Below, piece after piece: positions 52,187 through 63,890 of a stretch of 64,000 nt of DNA (positions within the stretch are counted from its first letter, which is position 1; the number at the start of each line of letters is the position of its first letter). The DNA comes from Paramacrobiotus metropolitanus (taxonomy: Eukaryota; Tardigrada; Eutardigrada; Parachela; Macrobiotidae). The position numbers and the translations under genes were made by a program. The stretch lies in the NCBI RefSeq assembly GCF_019649055.1, contig NW_026570284.1, positions 744,001 through 808,000 on the forward strand, read 5' to 3'. The notes under the pieces are model-generated. The model saw nothing but the letters and a program-made list of their open reading frames with translations. It made no database searches and had not been told where the DNA came from.

Positions 52187-53166
52187 CTGCAGACCGACCA
52201 TCATCACGAGGATGATAGTCGACTGCCCATGGATAAACTGTGGATTCTGCGCGTGAGCCAGACGGATTACGGTCCATGTCCCGTGAATTACAACTGCAAA
52301 ATGATCCAATAAGAGCAATGTGACGGAAACTCAACTTGTAGTACGGGACCTTCGTGGACCGGGAAGAATGAAGAGGGAGAAAGCTGAAACACGCAGGATA
52401 ACAGTGGCGCAAAGCCTGCAAATGGATTTTAACTTTGACAGCACGTGGAGCCGTGGAAAATGTGATGTCGCAAGAGTGTGCATCCGGCTCCCGGGGAGGC
52501 TGCAACGCACACTGGCAGCATCGTTGGAAATGGAAATACCACGGACTGTAGTGGAAATGGAACTACCTGGTAGGGCGGCTGCATTGTGATGATAGGTTTC
52601 CTGTGCCCGATGCCCATTCTTGGGTGAGAATTGCCCAAAGGAAGTTTTGGTTTTGTTTAACTGATGCATGTAGTGGGAAAATTTTAATTCTGAATTCATT
52701 ATTGAATTCTGCAAAATGCGTTATAGTGTACTCTGCACAGTAATGTAATTCCAGTGCGGTCGATCCGCAGGACGCTATATCTGTTATATTAACAGGTGAA
52801 AATGCGGCGGCAGAGCACTTAATTAACATATACAAGAAACTTGATCTTTTTACAAATATGGAAAGGAGAATTGTGAGTTTGTCGATTGCGTTTCGCCTAG
52901 ACAATTTTATTTAATGCTACCCAAAGCTATACAACTGCACCTTGAATATTACTATCCATACAGGAGGATAAAGACGTAATACCAGAATGCAAGAATAAGT
53001 ATAGAACGGGTGAATAGACCGAGGGGGTAGGCACGGCTTGAAATGTGTCAAAAAGAAAAATTTATCCACGAATCTACAAAGCCGAAGGTACAGTGAATGT
53101 ACAATTATGGAAATCCGACATAGTATACGGATGCAGGGAGCTGCCAGAATACGACACACATAAGTA
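52187..53166. other. Unresolved region upstream of the ZCCHC7-like gene
   Basis: Several overlapping minus-strand frames occur (52331-52714, 52429-52638, 52110-52505), but none joins the 52186 acceptor in phase. One of them reads MQPPYQVVPFPLQSVVFPF, a low-complexity Pro/Phe/Val run. The missing 5' exon of the ZCCHC7-like gene and the 3' UTR of the next gene must be sought here or further right. Confidence 0.4.
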
Positions 53167-54008
53167 TTACATAACACTGCAATCTTTATCGCTCTTGGGC
53201 GTTTCCCGGCCTAAGCTGTCCCGGGGGAGATTATCACTGGGATCCCTGTCGCGATTCACATCCTCGGCGCGATTACTGTGACTACTGCGCCGGCGCGGCG
53301 ACCGCGGTGACGGATCGGCCGAGGCGCTGCGGCCGTTGGTGCGCACCTCGGGATTGAGCATGTGGGAGGTGCTCGTGGCTGCCAGGGGTGGCCAACTGGG
53401 GACGCCGGTGGAGCTGCGCGCCTCCAGCGGCTGCTTATTACGCACGGAGCTTCCGCGGCGATCGCGCAACCGTCCCGGAGACGGCAGTTCCTGCGACGAT
53501 TCCACATAGTCCCCTTCATAGTACACCCGCACCGACTGGACCCAGAATTTATCCTGATGACCCTGATCGTACAGATACCGGCTCTCGGCGGTGATGATGA
53601 TCTCGTCGCCGACGTACGAGCTGTAGCCGTGCGTCTCGATGCCGATGATGGGCGAGTGGTCGGCGAAGATCCATTCCTGGACTTTGCCGACCAGATCCTG
53701 GAGGTTGTTGAATTTCGGCTGGCGTTTCCCGTAGTGGGTGGTGTCACCGGAGCCCGGGGGGTGGGACTAACATCTTGAGGAACACGCACGGGAAGGTCGG
53801 CATCTCCGCGGAGACGAGGTGGGTCTGGCGGGCGTATATATATAGATCAGGCGGATGAAGCGCAGTAAATTCGTACAGGAACCGCTCCCCATCCCCCGAT
53901 GACATGTAGAAGGTGGTCTGTGTGACTATGTTTTTATTGTCGTTAACGTGCAGGACCACCGTCTGAATGTTGACGATACGCAGACCGGGATGTTCGTCCT
54001 CTTGGTAT
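53167..54008 (-). CDS. Unrecognised gene, 3' part, ending in a CAAX box; one frame break
   Basis: An exon starting at acceptor 54008 reads VVLHVNDNKNIVTQTTFYMS and then LYIYARQTHLVSAEMPTFPC. At about 53756-53761, a run of six G, the frame shifts by one and continues as THYGKRQPKFNNLQDLVGKV, IIGIETHGYSSYVGDEIIIT and KFWVQSVRVYYEGDYVES to a Ser/Arg/Pro-rich tail, with the stop at 53167. The last four residues are CSVM, a good C-a-a-X prenylation signal with Met favouring farnesylation, so the product may be membrane-tethered. I recognise no family. The break may be a homopolymer indel in the assembly, a short intron (acceptor at CGCCAG) or decay. The exons further right may belong to the same gene. 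Confidence 0.55.
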
Positions 54009-54010
54009 CT

Positions 54011-54245
54011 GTAATGATTTCCAAAAGGTCATCAGGAGAGTTCCGTAACGAAATAGAACAGCGCACTTCAACGTGTACCATCTGTAATGATATATTTTTT
54101 TGTAAGGTCTTCGGCCGTAATAATTTCTTATCGAAAAGATATGATTACGTACTTTGACGTGCACTATAATATGAATTTGTGATGGTTTTTCAAAGGTCAT
54201 CAGCATAATTTCGTAGCGAAATATGTACTAGCAACGTGTGCTAAC
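54011..54245. repeat. Local direct repeat, two diverged copies of about 70-80 bp
   Basis: Segments 54011-54092 and about 54178-54245 align along most of their length, sharing AAAGGTCATCAG, then TTCCGTAACGAAATA versus TTTCGTAGCGAAATA, then CAACGTGT. The left copy keeps one open minus-strand frame (SISLRNSPDDLLEII) behind an acceptor-like TTACAG; the right copy has a stop in the same frame. It looks like a duplicated exon or intron end, one copy degraded. Confidence 0.6.
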
Positions 54246-54996
54246 CTTACGAACCAATAACCGGCCAGGGTCAGAACTGAGTGACAGCGGCTCAGTTTGT
54301 GCTGTCGGGATGTTACCTGCTGTCGCATTATTTGTGGAACAAAGTGGGCAATGCCTGCAAAAGTACGGAATTACTCAGAATTATTTCGTTATACAGTAAT
54401 ATCATTGAAATGGGTTGCTAAATAAATTTTGTTATCTGGAATCGAGAAATTTATAAGTGATTCCGTGCATGAAAGCATCGATGACAGTTGTGTAGGTATA
54501 CGCATTACGTATATCTATATGGGTGCTTGCAGATATCGAAGATACAGCAATACAGCATGATGCGATAAAAAGGGCAATGTTACCGTTATGATAATGCCTG
54601 CCTCTACGTTCTAAGGTGTCACAAAGTCTCGAAAATGGGCAAAACATTTATGCTACAAGGTTTTCATTTCAAGAAAACTCTCAAAATAATTTTTAAATCG
54701 TTGGGAAATGCTGCACCTCTATGACGTTATTTTTGAGTATTACCGGAAAATCACGAAAAACAAAAATTTCCGGTTTGTCATTAGAAAAAAATACAATATC
54801 CGGTGCATTTCAACATCGATCGTTCTAATATTATATCGTACACAGATTTATTATTACGGCTTATTGCATTGTTTATAAAGTTAGCCAAAATATAATACAA
54901 CATCGAGGACTGAGTTGACAAAAACTGTCTTGCGTCGGTAAGTACTAGTAAAGCGATTGTTTCAATCTGCAGTGTGACACTAATTTGTTGACTCAC

Positions 54997-56156
54997 CAAC
55001 TTCCTCCATGCGTTCCACCCTCATCCCGGGAATCTCCTCACCAAAGTCCAAATAAAACACTCATAAAAAATACAGGCAAATTTTTTGCTTTTGGCCATGA
55101 AGAGAAGCAAGTGCGGTTGGAATCAACGGCTTCTGCAAAGAAACACTACCCGGGTACTTATATGTAGTACGATGCCGGTCTCAAGCAATATTGCCATATA
55201 AAAGGGAAAAACCACGTACAGCGCTTTCCGTATATAATGGAGCGGCACAAAATCATAATCTGGTACGAACCATTTGAATGGAATTTTAGTGGGAGTGGGA
55301 GTTGTCTGCACAGCCAGGATGGGAGTGTTCAGTACTAACAATTTACCGGCATGAGTGCATTCCGGGACCACATTAAAGTAGCGCAGGTAGTGGGATTTCA
55401 TCTGGCTATTACGACTCAGCGCCGGTATTAAGCACATTCTAAGGCCACGCACGAATTCCGTCCAATCTTTCATGGTTTCAAAGTAGGAAGCTGTGTAGAA
55501 AAGCAATAAACGGTCATTTGCTGGCATTTTATAATGACAAAGTGCGGTATAGTGCAGTAAAGTAACAGTCTTTGATAGTGTGTGTGCTTAAAAAAACAAA
55601 AACATTGTTCACAAAAGACAAAATAATATATTCACTAACACATCTTGGAAATATAATTACTGAATTTTACAGTTCTACTAATTGATCTATTTTTCAAAGG
55701 TCACATTTTACCCTGTGCATTCGACCGTTAGTTGGATCCACGGTTTTTGTGTTATGCTGCGCCAAAATGTCCAAGCACTCAATATTGAGATTCTCAAATT
55801 CCCAGCGTGACGACAGCCATTCACTGGCCTGTGCCAAGAGAATCCCGAATGCCTCATACGTGTGACTACTAAACAAAATGCCTACCTCCAGCATATGCGG
55901 AAAGAAATCGCGATAGGTCAGACTGCTATAAGCGAATTCCGGTGAGAAACTGACGTCCTCGTGGTTTGGTATCGGTGTGGCAGTGTTCGTCCGCTCTCGA
56001 GGTGAATTCACTGAACTGGAGCTACTCGGGCTGGCAGTGTACAGCCGGTTCTGTGTAAACAAACGGATCCTCCATTTCCTTCCAGTTATCCCGATATTGG
56101 TCTCATACCTTTGTGATCCATTTGATTTCGCCAGTTAAAATCTTTTAAACGTCCAT
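54997..56156 (-). CDS. Exons of an unrecognised gene, probably the 5' part of the CAAX-ending gene
   Basis: Candidate exons from the right: 56109-56156, about 55712-56050 (or to 55726), 55158-55490, 54997-55059. The joins 55158-55490 to 54997-55059 agree in phase; the two outer joins do not close cleanly by hand. The frame at 55712-56050 reads a Ser/Thr-rich start and then FAYSSLTYRDFFPHMLEVGI and SSRWEFENLNIECLDILAQH. The next reads MKDWTEFVRGLRMCLIPALS and LHYIRKALYVVFPFYMAILL, hydrophobic enough for a membrane segment, followed by MFYLDFGEEIPGMRVERMEE. I do not recognise the family. The region downstream (54.3-54.99 kb) shows no exon. Whether this joins the CAAX-ending part is inferred from strand and order only. 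Confidence 0.45.
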
Positions 56157-56849
56157 CTAGAAATGCAGTGGCAAACTAATACGCAGTGCTGAAGTCGAAA
56201 ATTTATAATGAAATATACTGTAATTTGCGTACTTTCCCACATTTTCGCCCTGCAATTTTATCTACGTTTAAACGAAAAGGTCACGAAACAACAAAAAACA
56301 AACCACATTATAGATCATCAATATTTGGTCATAATGTTATACGCTGCCAAATTTTAATAAGTACCATGGCCATAATATGAAAACGTTATGCTACCAGTTG
56401 TTATAAGTATAATTACTGTACGTATCGTGTCAGTGCTTAAATTAAAAAGCAGAATATAACAATTATAAAAGCGAAAGCCAAATCGACGGAATGTTGTCAC
56501 ATATTAATTATAAATCAACTGCGTTACGATAACTACAATATTTGTTATAGAGTAATTAAAGTCCTCAGTGATATTGACATTGTTAACCCATTCACAGGTC
56601 TTTCTAACCGTATGTGATCGGAGAACGCTGCAGACATTTACTCGTGATAATAACGCTGGTTGAATAAAGTCAAACGTTCATCAGTCTTCGTTGTAATAAT
56701 GATGAACTAAATACGTACTATATTTGCCCTGCAGTAGGCATAACAAAGTCAGCTAACCTGAAACCACTGCCAAAAAACAGCCCGAGATTCTAGCAATTCT
56801 TAACAAAATCTGACATCCATTAACAGGCTGTTATACGTGACGGAATGCT
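56157..56849. other. Spacer without a supported gene
   Basis: AT-rich, about 0.7 kb, between the unrecognised gene and the stop of the Tudor/F-box-like gene. Nothing further seen. Confidence 0.5.
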
Positions 56850-59800
56850 TCAGTCTTTGTAGTACAAATCAAGCGCGGCGAAAGTTAGCTTATTCATGCT
56901 TGATAAATCTAGCTGTCGCATGTCGACATTATCCCAGCGCTGCGGATTGCCGTTTGGATCGACACCGTTAAACCTAAATCCCAAGTACCACTAATTTATA
57001 TTTATATCAAAACACTTATCTGAAGTCCCGAAATAGCGGTTGGCAGTTACCATACTCACATATGGAAGAAGCTGCGAATCCCCGCCCACTGTTTAGGGTA
57101 TGCCAACACCTGCACCCAGCGCGCATGAATAGCGGTGACCTTTTCCAGTACTTGTTGTGTAACGGCCGGGCAACTGTCGCTAACAGCGGCTATGAAGCGA
57201 TGCCACTTCTCTGTTGCTGTCTCTGTGTCGCGGAAGCGCAGGAACGGAATCATTACATCCAGTTGGCCTTCATTTGATTCCCACATGATCGTCTTCTCTA
57301 TTTTCGGCCAGGATCTGCCGGCGTTGTAGAAGAGCTTCAGGAATAGAGAACTGCTACCGGTACCGGCCATCGGAAGCGCGGTAGTTAATCAGAATGAGCG
57401 TTTTACACATTCCGAACCACAATGACAAACGGGCGCATTCAAACGTATCACCGTAAACAGACGTTATTCCCATGAAAGGATTATGCATGAAAGTCTTGTT
57501 CTCGTAACCATTCTTGACAATGAGCAGCGGTAGGCGAATGCCCTTCCCATGTACGACGTTCAATAGCCGCAATATTTCTGCTCCAAAATTTTCTCCGCTT
57601 AAATTGCGGCTCTCTACTGGTGTTCTTTCGTCGACCAACGCCTCCGCTTGTGTCTCGCCGGAAATAGCGCGTTGTAACATCGTTACCATTTCGTATGTAA
57701 TGACATCTTGCAAAGCACGATATATCGAGCCATCCCAGTCTTCGAGGGTACATCGGGAGGGGATGATGAAAATAATGTGGCGATGAGAGACATTATCGCA
57801 CGAAATCAGCTGATGCCAAAGCGCGCACACCCTGTCAGCGACATCAGGGAATACAATATAGTCAAAATACTTGACTTGAGATACTGTGTTAACATTAGCA
57901 CTATGAAAGTGGTTTCCTAGCATGAACGTGTTAAACCGGAAAAACCTTCCGCCGCTCCAAGAAAACATCCGCCGTAAATTTCACCCACCAGTTCATTTTT
58001 GCTATTCAAAAATGTGAAGCCCTATGGTCAGGATTTACGTGCGGATGATTTTACCAGTTGAAAGCGTGTTCATATCATTTTGCTAGAACGCTTACCAAAC
58101 AACTGCGGTTAACTTACTGGCTCATCCGTAACTGAGAAATGATATCCATGGTCCAGAAAATAATTCCAGGTATTGCGGCCGGGAGAACTTGGATGCCTTT
58201 TTCTTCCACTTCTATAAAAACGTTCGCTTAACGATCGTTTTTTGTTCAAAGACAGAATAAGCACAGGGAGAACTTTGAAAAATACTTTTATCGGCAATGG
58301 TCAAGTTGGCGTCGCCAAACACGAATTTAAGGGTTAAAATTATTGTATATATGATATGCGTCATTTATCCTGCTGTTACTTATTATGTACAGGTTATAGT
58401 ACATTTCTCGATCATAATTTTACTACTTTTAAATTGTTGTTATACTTAAATAATCGCTGCGACATAACAAAATTCTTCTTGAAATGTGGAAGAAATCAAG
58501 CACAGAGATCTGTTTATTGCAAAAGTGCAGAGATGACCACGCATCATGTACGACTGACCACTAACTGAGATAGTTGTCAACAATTATGGAAGTCTTATTT
58601 TCTATACTTTCACCGTGCACTGGTTAGAGAAAGCATAAGTTAAGATGGGAAGATCGTACTTGATAATTTTACGCATCTAAACAGAAGTATAGACAAATCA
58701 AAGCTCAAATACTGTACCATTACATTTACATCAGTTTTTCAGATTTTCTCCGCGCCGGTAAAAAAAGCGGTGCAAAATCACAGATAATGTATAACAGAAC
58801 ACATAGAGTAGGTATCTGCCGTTATATTAATTCAACGCTTAACACTGTTGTTATTGTTGCAGTTTATTTATTCTTTGGACTGTCCTTTACGGTACGTAAT
58901 ACAATATGAGTACTTCGTAGAATACAATAGCAATTTTAGATCGAATAGTATCGAAGCGGCATTAACAAGTAAAGAAAAGTGAATTTGATAGTATTGCCGC
59001 ATAGCTTTATTTTGTTTTACTGTACAAAGCACTACTGGATACGTATACAGATACACATATTTTTATGTATGAAAGCAAGCGCATATAAGTATGAAAGAGA
59101 GAACCAGAAGCTTGTCCTTTGTATTCAGCTGCAGGTGAAACGATTTTGTGGCGCAAAACAGGGAAACATCTTTCAGTAGTTACTCAATTATCTGACACTT
59201 TATTTGATTACACCCTTATTTGAAGTTTATTTCTTCCTATCCTTCATGTTTCATTTATTTGCTGTCGCGCTCCAGCTGAGTGTCCAATAGAGTCAATAAT
59301 TTCTTGCATGAAACGATTTTTCTAACATGATGTGCAATGATGCATATTTTGCCACTCACCGTGTTGTAAGCTGAATAGTGGGGAGTTCGGTGGGACCAAA
59401 ATCATGTTTCCTCGTTCGATTCCTCGCGACTGTTGCTCGGTGAGGTAGTTTTGGCACGATTTTCTGAGACTATCTTCGTTCCAGAACAAACTGCGTCCCG
59501 CTGCGTCACCATGCACTTCGGCGCAAATGAATGTGACCGTGTCGATTTCCGCTCGCACAAACACACGACAATCTACCTCGAAATAGTACTCCGCGCCCGT
59601 ATGGTTTTTTTTATAACGAAAAATAAACCTCATCCGTGTTGGTTATCTTATTAAACCGGCAGCGGTCATTACACGGGTCACTAGAGAGTAAGAGTACTTG
59701 GCATGTGGGAACCAGAAACTTGGGCGCAACAGATGTGCCTGATTGAAAGACACGATGTGCTTCCGGTAGCTTAGTCCGTTAGGCCGTCGATGGAAACTTT

Positions 59801-60251
59801 CCTCGTCAGTTTGCAACGGCAGATGTTCGGTCAGGTGGCAGACCGGCACAACCCGGCATTCCGGTGAACTAGAGGATGTGTTTGGCTGATTTAAGCTGAC
59901 CGCACAGAACATGCAGTATATTGAGTTTCTATCTTCAATCACAGTAGCTGGTCGGAATATGAACGGTCCGCCGGGTTCGTCCTGTAGTGCTGCATGCAAG
60001 GAAATCTGAGGAACTGATGATGTAAGGCCACGATACCGGATCCTACGATGCGGGTATACAAATTTAGAATGGATCCATTCGATAGGGATGGTGCTGGCAT
60101 CGAAGTCAATGAAGAAGTAGTCGCCGTCAATATCTTGGACACTTCCTAGCCACCATTGGCCGTTGTCACGCATCACGAGCACTGTGTTTCTGTAATTTAC
60201 AGTCCGTCCATCGGAGCGCAGCTCCCGAAAATAGCGCGATAAGCCGGACAT
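56850..60251 (-). CDS. Tudor-like / F-box-like protein of a lineage-specific family; frame breaks present
   Basis: ATG at 60251. Exon 1 (about 59650-60251) has a Tudor/SH3-like start (NTVLVMRDNGQWWLGSVQDI, YFFIDFDASTIPIEWIHSKF) and the block DEPGGPFIFRPATV. Exon 2 (59360 to about 59620) reads GAEYYFEVDCRVFVRAEIDT and ends in NSPLFSLQH. Exon 3 (58118-58211) joins it in phase and reads VLPAAIPGIIFWTMDIISQL, like the start of an F-box. About 57360-57900 continues with DVADRVCALWHQLI and SHRHIIFII. From about 57370 to 57059 it reads VTAIHARWVQVLAYPKQW. The last exon is 56850-56973. From memory this architecture is repeated many times in tardigrade genomes; its function is unknown, and substrate recognition for a ubiquitin ligase is only a guess. 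The frame changes between exon 1 and exon 2 (near a run of eight T at about 59604), into exon 4, and by one base at about 57355-57372. Confidence 0.62.
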
Positions 60252-63001
60252 AGTGCTTCTGGAATGATTACTATGTAAACTACCTGCAAAAAAGGATGAT
60301 AATACGTTACAGTACAGTCGGATTTCACAGAGGCTATTGTATGATTTATGCCAAGATACATCCATGTTGCAGATGATTTACAGCTGAAACAGTTTTAATG
60401 AAAATACAACAATCAGTGCTCTCCTCATACATTACTTGAAAGGTTAAAGTGGACATCTATAGCGTGTTTTTACCACCGGAACGTCAGTCTCATCATGTGC
60501 GATGGCTTTTCAATCCCAGTAATTTCTCTCATGTTTTGCCCATCATTAACGTGCAGGTTGAATGGAGATTTCAACACAACATATTCATCCGCAACGTAAA
60601 AATAAAATACAACTGCTAATTATTGTGGGAAAGATCTGCAGGGGCAAGAAATGAAAAAAATGAGAAAATATTAATTTTTGTAATGCAAAATTACTTATTA
60701 TTAGCCTTGCAAGCGCAGAATTGGCAGTAGTACTTAATAAAAGCTAAAATTGCAAACTACAGAAAGAACTGCATAAATAAGGAAGACAAACTGTTTACCG
60801 CAAGATCTCAAGCACAGGAAACAGAATCCCGTCACACAGATTAGCAACTCTCTGGATCATCAAATTTTTCGGAAGAACTACTTTACGCATCATGCAAAAG
60901 GGCGAGAGAACTAACCTTCACGTGCTTGCTGTGCAGAGCGATAACATACGCATGCTAGCTGTCACTTCCGCATGCGAATCCAGATGGTCAGAAGGACATT
61001 CACTTATTCCACTGGATAATATATCAAAATAAACAAATCCTTCTCCGCGACGCTGGGAATATTAGGGCAGCACGCGAATAAGTAAATCCGTAATCAATGA
61101 GAAAGAAGGCAGTTCTCGAAATGGCGACTTTTTTCTTTTTGACAGCAGTACAGCATTCAAATGCCAAAACTAAAACGGCCGAACATAACCGATCATGGAT
61201 CCCGTGCTGTTGCACACATTATGCACCTGCAGCATCTGCATCGGCCCGCATTGTGCTAGGATTTCATCAATACTACCCTCACTTGATTCTGATTGCAAAA
61301 TTAGCACTCCTGGTTGCAAAATTAACACTCTTGAGGAAGAAGGTGTTTTAAAACTGCCAAGCGGGGACTGTATGTGCTATTGTCGGTGTGACGGTCAATG
61401 AATGAGCTAAGTGTGGGCCTGTGGCCACTACCAACTCTATACGTACAGAGTACGTACGACTGCGCACTTTTGTAGTAAGTACAGTCCATACAACGTGAAT
61501 TTTATTGACGCTGTTTTACCTGGATAGAAGGGAAGGTTCAATGCACCGGCGGCTGGCCCGTCGCACTGGCAAGTTTCCGGTTTACAACGTCCATTTGTTC
61601 GGGAGATGAAGCATCGGGGTACCGAAGATACATTTATATTATTTGTTTTTTCAACACCGAAATGTAGAAACAAAATTAATGAAAGTTTTTTTCACTCTTT
61701 AAACTTTTCATAGGTTGCATAATTCAGTACGTGCACGCTAACAGAAATCATTTACAATATATAGACAAGAACAGGTACAGTGCGCTCGCCTATTTTCACT
61801 GTCTTTCCGGTAAGCAAACCCGTTTAACAAATGCAGCCGCATTTAAACGTTTCCCTCAGGGCTGGCCTGTATTCCTGTGAAATTCAATTTTCTGTCAAGC
61901 TTTATTTTTGTTTCAAAACAAAATCTATCTGAAAATTGTAAATAAAGGAAATTCAAAGACTTCCGGCGCTTGAAACATTCACAACCGCCCGGTGGTGTAG
62001 CGCAATTCAGTTTTTCATCTTGCAAATTTCTGAATATTCCCGTACTTTTCCTTTTTGATTTTTCTCAACGAAAAGTGTTTTCTTTTGTCTTTCTTCGTTA
62101 AAAAATTAAGAACAAGAGGTTGCGAATAATTTTTGTTAAATATGTATCGATTAGAACTCGACCGGCGCGAAACCACTCTATCTGCCTTAACGGCCTATAG
62201 AAAAAAGCAAGGAACGTGACGTACGGCCAGTGTTAACCTTCGATAACTCGCTACAAAAATTTTCTGACATGTATATGATCATGTGACTTACCTACTTAGT
62301 TGTAATTGGGCGTTTTTTAATATGCTGCGATATGAGGAATGAGCATGCGAATCGGGGATGATCGGGTAACTGATCCGATAGAAAATTAATTTAAGTAGTC
62401 TTGCTGTTTTGGACTGTACTGGTATTGTTCATGGACGTCGCCCAGGCAAATTACCATGGATTACCTCGTATTTTATTACCGATGTTGTGCTACTATAAAG
62501 AAGAATCAATCTATGGTATGGAACATTCAGTTTATGGCTGTAAACTTATCAAGTCTCAAAAGCGTTAAAAATCAAGTGAGCAGCCAGATTCGGATGATAC
62601 AACAATAATTTTGATATTGTCCGCACACAGAAAGGTTGACCTTTGATAATGCTCATATACTGTAATTATAGCAAAATGTTTCACAGTTCATATGTATATA
62701 ATGTTATAACGTAGTAACTGAGCGCTCCCTTAACAGGCTGCGATAGAAATGCGAAGGATTGACCAATACCATGCATCCGGATGTGATCGCAGGCACTGCT
62801 AACAGAGAAAACAGCTCTATGTGATACTATGTAGTATATTTCTATTGTTATAAATCTTGTTTTTTGATACCCAGTCCGTACTTTTATGACGATAGAAGTA
62901 TGATTTAATGCGTTGTAAAAAAACAAGTTTCAAGAGTGCTGTTTGCAATTTATAAACAAATGGCAGAAAAACATACAAAGTATACCAGCACAATATACTG
63001 A

Positions 63002-63132
63002 CCCGAGTAAAACAACTTGCAGGAAAAACGTTAGTTTAACGTGTAACTATTGTTAGGTGAACGGAGGTGTGTAAATTTTAGCCGTCTACTAACGTTCAGC
63101 TAACGTTTTTTTTGCAAGTTGTTTTACTCGGG
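63002..63132. mobile_element. 131-bp MITE-like element with 19-bp perfect terminal inverted repeats
   Basis: CCCGAGTAAAACAACTTGC at 63002-63020 is the exact reverse complement of 63114-63132. Inward, AAAAACGTTAG on the left is matched by CTAACGTTTTT on the right, so the arms extend to about 33 bp with small gaps. It has no coding capacity. The size and hairpin shape fit a miniature inverted-repeat transposable element; a target-site duplication is not obvious. Confidence 0.75.
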
Positions 63133-63138
63133 GGATCT

Positions 63139-63172
63139 TGTCGCTTGCATACATAAATGCATGCAAGCGACA
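63139..63172. repeat. 12-bp perfect hairpin next to the MITE-like element
   Basis: TGTCGCTTGCAT at 63139-63150 is the exact inverted match of 63161-63172 around a 10-base loop. It begins seven bases after the end of the MITE-like element. Confidence 0.8.
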
Positions 63173-63890
63173 CCTACAGTAAATTTACATTTTAGCGCGA
63201 GTCATAATACCGTCATTCCCGCATCTGGCGATGGATCCGATGCTGGGTCAATCTAGAAGCCGATGTGATTCGCGCGCAGGAAATAACAGGAGACGCACTG
63301 GTTTATGTGTGCTGTGTACGATGCACTGGTTTATATACATGTGTGGTGACATCTCTTCATCTTTCTGATGTCACTTTCCATCTATCTCACATTAATCATT
63401 CCTGTGACCTTTATGCAACTGCCTTAACCAAAGACAAACGTGGGTAGATACTAGATAACAAGTAGGCGTTGGTTTTTGCTATACGTTTTAAGGGTTTTAA
63501 GGGGATTTTACGCAACACCCTTTTTCTCACGGTGAGTTAAGTACAGCATTCTGTGCTCTGTGCCAATCTGTGGTAACGATTAATTCATATTCTACGTTAT
63601 GCGAATGCTTAAGCTTCCAGCTTCGTCCTTCATATTTCGTAACCAACAAACGCTCGACATTTCTTAACGGTACAATTACAGAAACAAGAATTAACAAAAG
63701 ACAATAAGAATAAAACAAAAAAAAATATTGCCACTCTAACAAACAATTACCATAATCAGCTAATATATATCCCATTATCAGCAATAATAACAAAAAACGG
63801 AACTCTTCGACGAAGAATGCATTATAAATAAGTCAGCCGCTGCAAAAGATACTAAAATTCTATAATCTTGTTGCTTCGTTGACATGGGCC

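Larger units (their letters stand above)
60252..63890. other. 3.6-kb spacer without a supported gene
   Basis: No frame with recognisable content. It contains a 21-bp tandem pair with core TTGCAAAATTA-CACTC at about 61290-61331, a MITE-like hairpin (63002-63132) and an adjacent perfect hairpin (63139-63172). The 5' region of the Tudor/F-box-like gene lies at its left end. Confidence 0.5.

Noticed and set aside
52110-52505. 131-codon minus-strand frame containing MDRNPSGSRAEST
   Set aside because: It runs out of frame with the well-supported ZCCHC7-like exon that begins at 52186 and overlaps it; it is probably upstream or untranslated sequence, not a separate gene.
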